A program made the position numbers and the translations under genes. 64,000 nt of DNA from Arthonia radiata (taxonomy: Eukaryota > Ascomycota > Arthoniomycetes > Arthoniales > Arthoniaceae), in assembly GCA_002989075.1 (NCBI GenBank), contig PSQN01000006.1:1488001-1552000 (forward strand). Reading direction: 5' to 3'. Positions within the stretch are counted from its first letter, which is position 1, and every line of letters begins with the position of its first letter. The notes beneath the pieces were generated by a model. The model was not told the origin of the DNA. It did not search any database and saw nothing but the letters and a program-made list of their open reading frames with translations. Shown here piece after piece: positions 21,587 to 31,923 of the stretch.

Positions 21587-22835
21587 ATGTCAGAGCTTCC
21601 TCCTGATGGAAATCAGGGCCCCGCCGTCCTCGGCGTCGTCTGGACGTTGACGGGACTAGCAGTCATCGCAGTCGGCCTGCGACTGTACACGCGAATATTC
21701 AGGTCCGCAAACGCTGGCTTGGACGACCTGACAATAGCGATAGGAGCTGTAAGCGAGCACCTCGGCTGTTCTGCACGCTGATTGATCTCATATGAACACA
21801 GGCATTGCTCGTGTTCAGCTCAACATGCAACAACGTGCTCGTTCACAATGGGTACGGACGACACTTTGGGTACCTTTCCAACTACCAAAAATCGCGGCTG
21901 CTCCAATGGACGATGGCTGTGGAATTCGCAAATTACATTGGCCTGTTCTTTGTGCGGATATCCATTGGTCTTTTCTTATTGCGACTGTTGGCGAACACAC
22001 GCCACTGGACACGATGGGCCCTCTACGCGATTCTCGTCGTCAACGTCTGCGCCATCATTATGGTAGTCATTCCCTACGCCATCATTTGCATTCCGTTCAA
22101 AGCCTATTACGATAAGAAAATTCATGGGAATTGTCTCGATCCTCACATAATAAAGGAAACCACCCGCGCATTTGGAGGTGAGTGGAGTCCGGCGATGGTG
22201 AAGAACATTCAGAAGCTGATAGAACGTAGGAATCGGCTGCGTCCTGGATTTTACATGCGCCACACTACCAATACTGATCCTGCGACATCTCCAAATTGAT
22301 CGTAGCAAGAGAATCGCGGTGGCCAGCACACTGTGCATAGGATACCTGACAGCCGCCTGCAGCATCGGCCGAACAATCACAGCAGACGTCCAGACGGAAG
22401 ATCCATCTTGTAGGATTTTTGCAGACCCTTAGCACGACTGCAGAATACTAATATAGCGCAGGGGACCTCATGCCTGTGACCTATTGGGCCAACTTCGAGT
22501 ATGGCGTGGGCATTGTGGTTGCATGCGCTCCCGCGCTCCGCCAACTCTTCATGAAGTCGCGCACCGATTACGCGATGGACAATACACCGAACAAGTACAG
22601 CAAAGGTTTACAAGGCTACAGCCGCAAGTACGCCAGCCGGTTATTCGGAGACAAAATCGGCGGTAGTCGGTCACACGAGGCCACCACAGAAGACGCGGAG
22701 AGCCAGAGCGCGCTGGTGCGCGGTGCGAACGTCCCGGATGGTGCGGTCGGGAAACATACCACCATTGACATTGAGCTGGAGAACATGGGTAGATCCCCTG
22801 CGAGGGAAACGGGCTGGGGTTTGACGGACGTCTGA
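21587..22835 (+). CDS. SAT4/rhodopsin-domain integral membrane protein
   Basis: Four exons (21587-21748, 21802-22177, 22230-22409, 22462-22835) give 363 residues. The first segment (VWTLTGLAVIAVGLRLYTRIF, then LDDLTIAIGA) is the hallmark of the fungal rhodopsin-like/SAT4 family. Seven membrane helices can be traced, including FANYIGLFFVRISIGLFLLR and the FEYGVGIVVACAPALRQL helix that ends the domain. A hydrophilic tail of about 110 residues follows. Members are found at the plasma membrane or in metabolite clusters and their biochemical role is largely unknown. It sits between the P450 and the MFS exporter, so it may belong to the cluster, but such genes are also scattered through fungal genomes. 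Confidence 0.85.
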
Positions 22836-23502
22836 TGAGGTCAGCTGAAATTGTAGATACAGACATTGTGTCTCTGTATTGTATAAGAATCATCGTAGGT
22901 AGATAGCGTGTGTGATGTTTGAGACGAGCGCGGCTATCCAGGCAAAGCTCGTCGCCCCGGAATAATCGCTGGTGAAGACCGTCGCAAAGGTCATTTCAGC
23001 ATAAGCGAAAGCTCGCTTCGTGCATGTTTGACGGACTTCAGGCGCTGTGTTATCCTTCTCTGAAGCAACGGTGACCACATAGCAAATCTCCAGAAATCAG
23101 CGCCAAGATTGCGACGAACTGCAGCTGATCCGTGATTGTTGGAAGGGGAGAGCAAGTGGCACGACTCGGGGCGGCACGAACGGGTTGTAGAGACGGAGTA
23201 CTCGCCGGAAAGCCGCGGACCGTTCGAACATGCGCAATGAGCTACCGTACACGGCTAATCCGCCGCTCAATGGGGCAAACCCGTGTTGTTGTAACCTGCA
23301 CGTTTCGCGTGTCCTGACTCCTGGCTTTTGATACCGCTAATGCAGGGTCATGTAGCGTGTTTCTCTGCACGTGCGGCGGCAGTGTCTGCGCCGTATTAAG
23401 AAAGAACATTTTCCTGTAGCTCGTCCTAACCACGACAAATTGCATCCTCGTATTTAGATTTGCGGAGCTGTGCGTAGTGTTTTCTATGCTCGTTTAGTGA
23501 GC
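22836..23502. other. Intergenic, promoter of MFS gene
   Basis: No gene seen. It carries the 3' end of the SAT4-like gene and the upstream region of the MFS transporter. Confidence 0.4.
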
Positions 23503-25375
23503 ATGGCCGATACAGAGAAAGTCAATGCCACCACCACGCAGATCGCGGTGCATGCGAGGCAGGGCAGGAGCGCCGTAGTTTTGGTGCCACGTCCCAGCGA
23601 CAGTCCCTTGGAACCTCTGGTATTACTCCGAAACCGCTGCCAGTTGTTCACGAACCATTGTACTGACATCTCACAGAACTGGTCGCCCTCTCGCAAGTAC
23701 CGTACGCTTTTCGTTGTCTGCTTTGCCGTGTTCGCGGCCGCATGCACACCCACGGCCTTCCAGCTCGCCTACTTCAAGCTCGCCGCGACATACCATGAGG
23801 AGCCCACCCTACTTTCGCAGACCATCTCTATCGCCGTGGCTGGCATCGTTGTCGGCTCACTCGCGCTGAACCCACTCTCGAGGCTGCTCGGTAATACTAG
23901 TCTGATGTTCTGGAGCTTGGCCGGCTGCATTGCAACGCAGGCATGGGCTGCCACGGATACGAGTCCGAATGATATTGGCTCATTCATTGCCTCGCGTGTG
24001 TTTTCAGGGCTATTCAGTGCGATGCCAGTGGTGATGTGAGTACAACGTATACTATTACTGCGGCGCGCTCGCGCTCTTCGTCGATTGCGGGCTGACCACG
24101 GTCTCCAATCGCAGCGGACCCAACTACATCATGGACATCTTCTTCCTGCATGAGCGTGGCGTAGCGCTCTTTTGCTACGAGCTGAGCTTGCTGCTCGGAT
24201 TCTATGCGGGGCCAACAATTGGGGGTTTCATCGTGCAGACTGACACATGGCCATCCGCCTTCTGGTGGACAATGGCACCGCTGGGTATCGCTATCATTCT
24301 TGTAGGGCTCACCTTATCCGAGACGCGCTTCGCGCGTGGCAAGGACACAAGAATGTACCCCGCGCTACCTCCGTCTTTCTTCAAGAACAGGTTCGATACA
24401 TTGGTGTTCGGACAGGCTACTGCTGCGAAGGTGACTGGTTCTGAGCTTGTACGTTTGGTCTTATCCAGCGTTGGAGACATGGAGTACGGAATTATTGATA
24501 CGTGCCGCAGGGAAGGCTGGCCATTGCCCCATTTATCATCGCATTTTGCCCTGCAATATTCATCGTGGGCTTTTACACCTTCATTAGCTTTGGTTTCGCC
24601 ATCGGGGTCAACATTCTGTTGACGATCTTCCTGCAGACGCCCGTTGCCAAAGGCGGCTACGGCTTTTCGCCCTTCCAGAATGCCTGTTGTAAGTACTTGC
24701 TCCATATACGAGCCTTTTGAATCATAAGGCTAATGAGTCTCATTGTAACAGTCACATTCACCTCTTGGATGGCTTTGTTAGTGGGTCAGCTAGCTGGCAT
24801 TGCACTAGGCGACCGTCTTCCCTTGTACTTGTCGAAGAGACTGGGTGGAGGCGTGTGGAGCCCGGAGTATCGTCTTGCCAACATCATAGTTCCCGCTATA
24901 CTTCTCCCCGTCGGACTTGGAATCTTTGGTGCAGGACTCGAGTATGTTTCCCTCAAGCCCGCTTCTGCACGACCATCAAAGTACTAACGTATTCACCAGA
25001 TATCACCTTCATTACATGGTCCTTGCCCTTGGCTTCTTCCTGATCCAGTACTCAGCGTTCCTGTCGGTGCCAGTCTGTGTGAACTACGCCGTCGAGTGCT
25101 TCACGGATTGGTCTCAAGAAGCCTCGATCACGATGAGCACGTACCGTCTGCTGTTCTCATGCGTGTTGCCTTTCTTTACGACGCCGTGGGAAGCTGCAGT
25201 GGGCGTGGGGTGGCTGTTCGGTACTGCAGCGTTTCTGTGCGTGTTTGGAGGCCTCCTCTTCCTGCCGCTCGCTTGGAAGGGCCATACGTTGAGGAGCACG
25301 GTGTTGATGAAAGGCTATGCGAGCACTGAGGAGGGTGAAAGAGTCATTGATAATGTGCGATCGCTGGGCGAATAG
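23503..25375 (+). CDS. MFS transporter (drug:H+ antiporter-like exporter)
   Basis: Six exons (23503-23619, 23677-24035, 24115-24430, 24511-24688, 24752-24941, 25000-25375) give 511 residues with about 12 membrane helices. The N-terminal PLNWSPSRKYRT, created by removing an in-frame 57-nt intron, is the classic fungal MFS motif just before helix 1. GPNYIMDIFFLHERG, GFYAGPTIGG (antiporter-type motif) and LTLSETRF between helices 6 and 7 follow. The last exon holds YSAFLSVPVCVNYAVECF and the final helices. Such proteins export toxins or metabolites across the plasma membrane. Its position at the end of the UbiA/P450/methyltransferase block suggests export of, or self-protection from, the product. 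The start MADTEKV was chosen as the first ATG after the putative leader; an upstream in-frame ATG exists at 23470. Confidence 0.88.
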
Positions 25376-25849
25376 GCAACAGACAGGACCATCTGATGTC
25401 GAGCGTTGACCCGAAAAGTGTGAACCACAGTAATGCGTATACTTTACTTCTTAGCCTGCAATATGTCTTCTACAAAGGCGTTCAACGCAGCCAGATCAGG
25501 CATGAGATGAAAGAGTTAGAGATCGCATTCATTACTATAGAGACGGATAACGGGTCTCAGGTGCGGGCTGCGTTAACAAATCCGACCTGTGGCTTCCCGG
25601 AAGATCACGTGATATGCTCCCCTGAGCCAAAAACGCGTGACCGCGAGTCACGGATGCGCTGCGCCACCACCGCCACAGGATAACCTGGGTCGTGAGATTC
25701 TCCAATGAGGGCAATATAAATTTCTTTAGCGTAAGCCCCACTCGAAAGGTTTGTTTGAGGCTCACATACAGCGGAGTTCCGCAACCACGCTGCCGCCGAA
25801 TCCTTCTCTCTATGCTTTCCCGCATTGACGCTATCACAAGTAATTAAAA
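25376..25849. other. Intergenic between MFS and kelch genes
   Basis: No gene seen. It probably contains the terminator of the MFS gene and the promoter of the kelch gene. Confidence 0.4.
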
Positions 25850-27283
25850 ATGGCCGAATACGCCACGGCCGCATCTGAAGCTGCTTCGACCTTCACCCAG
25901 GGTGCCATAGCAGCTGCCAAAGGCCTCACGATTCCCACCGTCCCAATAAAAGCGACCTTCCGTCCGCTCCGTGGCCCACCTCAATTGCCACGGTCCTCAC
26001 ATACGCTCACAGTCGTGCGCAACCGCGCATACATCTTCGGCGGCGAGACCAAGGCTCGCGAGCCGGTCGACAACACCGTCCACGCGATCACACTCCCCAG
26101 CGCAGAGCTCCAGGAAGCGGACTACGTCGCGATACCCGCAGCTTCGGAGAGTCCAGATGGCGAGGTAGCTCCACCACGAGTCGGTCATGCTGCCGCAGCA
26201 GTCGGCCACCATATCTATGTTTTCGGCGGACGCGGCGGCGCCGACATGGACGCGCTGGAAGAGCACGGTCGAGTCTGGACATTCAACACGAACTCACGCA
26301 AATGGTCTCATCTCACACCAGTCGAAGGCTCGAAAGCTCCACCCGCGCGCTCCTACCACGCCATGACCTCCTCAGATCACCCTCTACCACCCAGCAAGCC
26401 CACCGTCGACATCCTCGACCAACGCAACGAACCCGACCCCGACCCCTCCACCGCCGAAACTCTCTCAGAACAGAACAAATCCATCCCCGAGCCTTCACCC
26501 TCGAACACTCATGGCACTCTGTTCGTCCACGCTGGCTGCCTCTCCACCGGCGATCGCACCGCTGACCTCTGGGCCTTCGACATTGCCTCCCGCACATGGA
26601 GCGAGATGCCTTTTGCGCCCGGCCCAGTGCGCGGTGGCACCGCCCTCCGCCTTGTGAAAGACCGGCTATACCGCTACGGCGGCTTCGATGGGACGCACGA
26701 GCTGGGCGGGGCGCTTGACTACCTCACTCTCGTCTCCAGCACGTTCCATGATAAGTCCGGGAGCGGGGAAATGGCTTTACATCCGCAAAGGGACGGGTGG
26801 AAAGCCGTAAACTTCGCGGTCGGCTCCGAGAACCACGGGGGTATGCCGCACCGGTCCGTCGCGGGGATGGTGCCCGTGTCAACTGGTCAGGGGAGGAGTT
26901 ACTTGTTGATCTTTGGAGGCGAGTCGAGCGCGTCTAATGCAGGGCATAGTGGAGCGGGAAAATTCTTCGATGATATGTGGAGTTTCCAGCTGAGGCCTGA
27001 AGGTGGGACGGCCGCGGCGATCAAGGATGCGACGAGAGAATGGATCATGAGGACAGATACCGGAGAGGGTGAGGTTCAGGAAGTCGAGTATTGTGATGCT
27101 GAGGGAGAGATGGTGAAGGAGGGCTCGAGGAGGTTGTGGGGGCCGAGAGGGTGGTTTGCGAGTGATGCAGCGCAAGATGTTGGTGGTGAGTCTGGCGGGA
27201 CGGTGATCATTTGGGGTGGGGTCAACGAGGCGAATGAGAGGCTGGGAGACGGCTGGATCGTGCATATCGAAGGACGAGGATGA
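25850..27283 (+). CDS. Kelch-repeat beta-propeller protein
   Basis: Single exon, 477 residues. Kelch repeats are marked by a hydrophobic strand ending in GG: YIFGGE (about 61-66), YVFGGRGG (about 124), a tentative weaker repeat around 215-240, RYGGFDG, LIFGGESS and IIWGGVNE near the C-terminus. Between them are the expected Trp and RxGH/SYHAM positions. The arrangement implies a six- or seven-bladed propeller without other domains. There is no signal peptide or enzyme motif, so it is probably an intracellular protein-binding scaffold; similar proteins are sometimes annotated as nitrile-specifier-like. Start: AAAAATGGCC context with a clean N-terminus. It converges with YIP1. Function cannot be inferred further. 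Confidence 0.85.
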   Translation: MAEYATAASEAASTFTQGAIAAAKGLTIPTVPIKATFRPLRGPPQLPRSSHTLTVVRNRAYIFGGETKAREPVDNTVHAITLPSAELQEADYVAIPAASESPDGEVAPPRVGHAAAAVGHHIYVFGGRGGADMDALEEHGRVWTFNTNSRKWSHLTPVEGSKAPPARSYHAMTSSDHPLPPSKPTVDILDQRNEPDPDPSTAETLSEQNKSIPEPSPSNTHGTLFVHAGCLSTGDRTADLWAFDIASRTWSEMPFAPGPVRGGTALRLVKDRLYRYGGFDGTHELGGALDYLTLVSSTFHDKSGSGEMALHPQRDGWKAVNFAVGSENHGGMPHRSVAGMVPVSTGQGRSYLLIFGGESSASNAGHSGAGKFFDDMWSFQLRPEGGTAAAIKDATREWIMRTDTGEGEVQEVEYCDAEGEMVKEGSRRLWGPRGWFASDAAQDVGGESGGTVIIWGGVNEANERLGDGWIVHIEGRG

Positions 27284-27497
27284 TTGCCAAGAATTGAGTG
27301 AGATTGGACGCCCAATTGGATAGCAAAGAGGCTCATGTGCCCAGGGAAATGTCGAGGATACGATAGTGGGCTTTGGGAGCTTGAAGCTCTTGCAGACACA
27401 AACAAATCACATCACGAACGATAAGGACACCCTAGGCCTTTTGAAACCATCACACAGATCTCTGAACTTTTTCCTTTGCTTTTCGTCTATCACGTGC

Positions 27498-28554
27498 CTA
27501 CGGTACTTTTCCCGCATTCTTCGCCAACGCCCCAACTCCTCTACTGGAGAATATGCCCATAATCCCAAAGCCCGTGTAAAACAGCGCCAACGGATACGCC
27601 ACCAAACCCCTCATCCCATGCATCCGCCCCACCGCGCAGAACATGCCGCTCGCGCTCATCGTGCACCAGCCGATCGCCATGCTCGTAACCACATAGCCGA
27701 ACGCCGTATCAAGATTGGTCCCTACGCCCACCAAACTTGTGATGACGAGCGGTAGAAGGCAGTACCCCAGCACTGAGGCGGAGCGCGAGTATGTGAGTGT
27801 TGAAGAGAAGTGCGAGGAGCCGATTTGCTGGCTTTGAGAGGGGTGTGAGGTTGAGGTGGGCGCCATAGAGGGGTCGAGAGGTGGGGACATGAGGGAGAGG
27901 ATTGTATGCAGGACCAGGGAGCCGAGGACCGCGAGGCCGTAGATGTAGCCGAAGTGGATTTTGCCGGACTATGTTAAGTCAGTGGATTGACACAGAGACG
28001 TGGACATGAGTGGGGCTGACGTACGAAGAGCAGGAAGAAGCCGAAGAGGAGGCAGAACAATATCGGGCCCGCGAGGTCGGAGTCGTCCATTATGTGTTGG
28101 TCTATCGTGCGCATTGGATTGAGGACTGTGAAGGTCTGTAGTATTGTCAGCATTCGACTCACTGCGCCCCGTCATAACGGCACGGCATCCACGCTGAACA
28201 AACCTTCATCTTTATATGCCCAAAGTTCACACCCAGCTCTTCCAGTAACGGAGGCTCCGTCTCATACCCCTCCGGACTGAGCGCAGCCAGCCAACCCGTT
28301 TTCAACCCGCCCTGTGTGCCCATGCTACCGCTCACGCCGTAGCCACCATACCCTGCGCCATTGGGCGCCGCGCCCGAGTAGCCGTACCCGCCTTGCTGGC
28401 TGAAGCCTTGTGCTTGGAAGGGTGTCGTGTGGCCGGAGACAGTGCCGGAGGTGCCGTAGGAGGAAGGATAGAATTGAAGATTTTGCTGCGCGTTTGCGGC
28501 GGGCTGGGGTGTAGAGCCATAGGGTGCGCCTGAAGAGGGTTGGTAGTAGGACAT
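27498..28554 (-). CDS. YIP1: YIP1-family ER/Golgi membrane protein
   Basis: Three exons (28554-28204, 28135-28025, 27968-27498) give 310 residues. The N-terminal 90 residues are Gly/Gln/Tyr/Ser-rich and cytosolic. The family signature PPLLEELGVNFGHIKMKT precedes the first membrane segment and DDSDLAGPILFCLLFGFFLLF is the diagnostic D-L-x-GP motif. Four further helices follow, including SVLGYCLLPLVITSL. YIP1 (YIPF5 in animals) binds Rab GTPases such as Ypt1 and takes part in ER-to-Golgi vesicle formation with Yif1. The protein ends in hydrophobic helices as expected. Both introns are in phase 0. Nothing is abnormal. Confidence 0.92.
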
Positions 28555-28891
28555 TGTTGCGGAGTTGTGAGAAGCTGGGGCTGTCTGGAGGTGCGCTGTG
28601 GGTGATTGATGGAGGACGCCGGTGCCCGTCGAGGGCTCAAGGAGACCTCATGTTGCCTGGAACGCTTGAAAGGGTTTGCGCTTGCCAATGGTATGGGACA
28701 GGCAGGTGCGCTCAATCTTGAAATTCTTACAGAAGTCGCCGCAGGCACAGCGACGCACCAGAATACGGGATGTCTTGATCGGGTAATCTCTCAGGTAGCT
28801 CAGGGGTCAAAACATCAACCTAGAAGACGTCCTGCTTCACGTCTAATATGGAATGCTATACACGTCTATCTCTATCTTGAATGTGAGACCC
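28555..28891. other. Intergenic between SDR and YIP1
   Basis: Upstream region of YIP1 and 3' end of the SDR gene. No gene seen. Confidence 0.4.
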
Positions 28892-29970
28892 TCAAGATGA
28901 CGGTTCTTCCGGGAACACCGCCCACTCCCCGATGTGCTTCATGTTATCAACATCCTTCTTCCAACTTTCCATCTTCGAGTAGGCTGCCGCAACAGAATCC
29001 TTCCCCAGCGGCATCCGCAGCGCTTCACCCACCCCAGCGTCCTGGCCCATACCTTGCTTGCTAACAACGTCAACGATTGCTTTGGCTCCTTTGTCAGGGT
29101 CACCAGGCTGTTTTCCGTCCATAGCCGTGATTGCCTTGGGAATCTCGTCGGCAGGAGTTCCTTGGTAAGGAGCGCTGACGTCGCTGTCCACAGCAGCAGC
29201 TTGAAAGTTGGTGCGGAAGACGCCCGGCTCCACAATCAAGACGCGAATGCCGAAGGGAGCCAGCTCTACGGCTAGAGACTCAGATAGCCCTTCAACGGCG
29301 AACTTGGTCGCGCAGTATTGTGAGTAGCCTGCGGTGCCGCCCACACCGGCGGTTGAGGAGACGTTGACGATGACACCTGACCTCCGCTCGCGGAAGAGGG
29401 GAATCGCGCCTTTGCTACAGGCTAGAAGCCCGAAGTAGTTCGTTTCCCACTGGGCCCGGATTTGCTCTACAACGGATGAGGTCAGCAGCATGCACTCATT
29501 TACAATGACGGTGTAGCAGTGTTCACTTTCGGTAGATCTCTTTGTAAACAAGGCAACTGGCCGCAGAGCACAGACGGCTGCAAAGCGTGCACTTACCAAA
29601 GCTATATCATATGTCAGCATGGAATGGTATATCTAGATGTTGTGGACATAAGAGTAACCATTGGCATGGAATGGCTGTGTACTTACTTCAGATCTTCTAG
29701 CGCCCCTTTAATTGCATACGCTGCATTATTGACCAATACGTCAACATTGCTCTCCTTCATAGCCTTGGACACTATGGCTTCTGATTCTGATGAGGTTACG
29801 TCGAGCTGGAGCCACTTGCCGCCGCGCTTCTCGATATCTGGATAATCTGACTGTGCTTTCGAGACGTTGCGAGCGGTGGCAATGACTTTGTGACCAGCAT
29901 GCAAAGCAGCAAGCGCCAGGGAGGCACCGAAACCGCTAGATGCGCCAGTGATGAGCCACGTGAGAGACAT
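28892..29970 (-). CDS. Short-chain dehydrogenase/reductase with predicted 5-nt micro-exon
   Basis: Exons 29970-29687, 29601-29597 and 29466-28892 give 287 residues. The Rossmann motif TGASSGFG (about 8-15), NNAAY, the catalytic NVSST...YCATK (Ser, Tyr, Lys) and the EPGVFRTNF segment identify an NADP(H)-dependent classical SDR. The protein is complete, but joining the first and last exons directly breaks the frame. A 5-nt exon (CTTTG) with a strong branch/acceptor before it (CTGACATATGATATAG) and GTAAGT after it restores the frame and gives EDLNFEQIRAQWETNYFG, the expected helix before the catalytic site. The substrate is unknown; homologues are broad-range carbonyl reductases. Confidence 0.85.
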
Positions 29971-30755
29971 CTTGTAATCTATGGATGATGAGAGGGTTCT
30001 CACTAGAGTGCTTGATTGCTTGAAATGAATTTTATCAGCTTGAAGGATCCAAGGCCTTCTTGTAATACATATAGCCATACACAAACCCCGCCAGAGACCG
30101 ATCACCCTTGTCAAGACCATGCAAAGGAGAAATCTCGCCAAACGGACATAAGATGGTTCTTAACGGACATATTGCGCCAAGATGAAAAGCTGAACGTTCC
30201 GTTAGCCTCATCTAGCAAATGCTAAGTGAACGACATCTTGCAAATCTCCCCTGCAGCACGGCCAGTCCCTGAGTCTCCTATGCAATGCACCATCTCACTT
30301 TTGATACCGGCCGAGCGATGCCTAAAACGTGTTAGCGTCACCAAGATCGAAAGTGTGCGGTTTGAGAAACGTTCTTACTCCCATCATCTTCAGCATCTGC
30401 CCTGCTGCAACACATTCGACCTGAGTAGTCACAATCAGTTACGACGTATCTAGCGCAACTACTAACCTGATGTGAACTGCATTGTCTGCCTCGCCGATGC
30501 TGTCGACCGTACCCCTGAGCGCCTAATGGAATCAAAAGACATACTCGACGAGCTACTTGGTCTGGAAGAGCTCAAAAAGGTTTCGTACCTGACACTCGGT
30601 GATGATATCGACATTCCCAAGCCGAAGAGTAAGCGGGAGATGAGAGGTGTCATGAGGCTTTATCAGACAAAATGCAAGCGCAAAGGACAAATTGTGGAGG
30701 GCGTGAGACCGGTCGAGGTCTTCACGTGCAGCGTAGTCCTGCGCCAAGGCCACAG
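29971..30755. other. Intergenic with one unrecognised short ORF
   Basis: A plus-strand frame at 30472-30759 starts MNCIVCLADAVDRTPERLME and has a protein-like composition (charged helices, DDIDIPKPKSKREMRG). It overlaps the end of the sugar-transporter relic, has no family match that I know, and may be chance. Confidence 0.3.
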
Positions 30756-31923
30756 CTAATATTCTTCTCTTTCGCCCACTCCATCAAGACTACATCTATC
30801 CACGTCGTCATCGCTATCGCGGATTGTGCTGGAGCTGGTGCGCTTTCCGTCGCCCTCTGTAGGCGCGGCAATTGCAGCTTTTGTCGTTGCAGTTGGCACT
30901 ACTGAACACCAGCCGCTTCGAGCGAACACCACGTCCATCTCTTCCAATTGCCGTCCTTTAGTCTCCGGAAAGAGGTGGTAGACAACAGCGCAGATCACGA
31001 GATTGATGACGAAGAAGATGAAATAGATACAGCTGCCAATGGTAGAGAAAGCGACGGGGCTAATCATGACGACCATAAAGTTGAATAACCAGTTCGCACT
31101 TGTTGAAAGTGCAGTCGCCGGCGCTCGTATCCGGGTCGGCACGATCTCAGCTGGATAAAGCCAGGCTGTTCCAAGCCATCCGATTGCGTAGAATGTGTTG
31201 AAGACGAAAGGCAACGCAAAAGCCCATCGTCCAGCCTGCTCCCTGCCCTTGTCGAAGAACTGTAGAGAAACAAACAAACCCAGCATAGCAGCGGACATGC
31301 CGGCAGACCCCGTGAGCATAAGCGGTCTTCGGCCAGCCTTTTCGATTAGAAAGATTGCGGGAAAGCTTGCCATGAAATGCACGGTCCCATTGATCCCAGT
31401 CATGAAAGAGAGCATGTAGCCAGTCATGCCTGGTAAGAAGTAGGTCACCAAATTGATACTATGTTCAGAGGGTCAGCTTGATGTGCGGTGCAGGATGAAG
31501 GTAAAGATGGAGGGGAGAAGGTCTAGACTTACCCGCAGATCTGTCGAAACACTTGAGCCAGGCATGCAAGAGTCGTACGATGAAGATGGCGGCCCTCTTT
31601 CTTCATCGTGAAGAGCTCTCGAAATGAACCCTGCTTGGCTTCCGTGACGACGTTGGTGATATCGGCAAGCTCGCGCTGGAGCTGCGGATCGGACTGCTGT
31701 AGGTCTCGGAGTGCGGAAAGAACATTCGCGACGTCGCTATTACGTCCCTTCATGACCAACAATCTCGGCGACTCGGGGAGGAACATGACAGCGCTCATGA
31801 GAATGAAAGCAAATACAGTTGAAACGCAAGTGGAAAACGCCATGATACGTCCTGCGAACCGAGGAAACTAAAGCCGAAGGTGATCCAGCAGCTGAGAGCG
31901 ACACCGGCGGTGATGAGGGCCCC
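30756..31923 (-). pseudogene. Broken MFS sugar transporter (C-terminal part)
   Basis: The minus strand encodes the second half of a hexose-type MFS transporter: VALSCWITFGFSF (helix 5), SWRFPLAFQ, FLPESPRLL, then after a proper intron (about 31456-31532) helices 7-12 with LIEKAGRRPLML and the terminal PETKGRQLEEMD motif. Two defects are seen. The frame changes between SWRFPLAFQ and the following TVFAFILMSAVMF (near 31820), consistent with loss of one base. The first four to five helices that should precede position 31923 are absent from the upstream DNA. A splice acceptor-like TTTAG at 31924 may mean a very distant 5' exon, but none was found. This is a decayed host gene, probably once a monosaccharide importer. 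Confidence 0.75.

Noticed and set aside
23620-23676. Retaining the in-frame 57-nt stretch of the MFS first exon
   Set aside because: Removing it creates the conserved PLNWSPSRKY motif and it has good splice signals, so it was treated as an intron.
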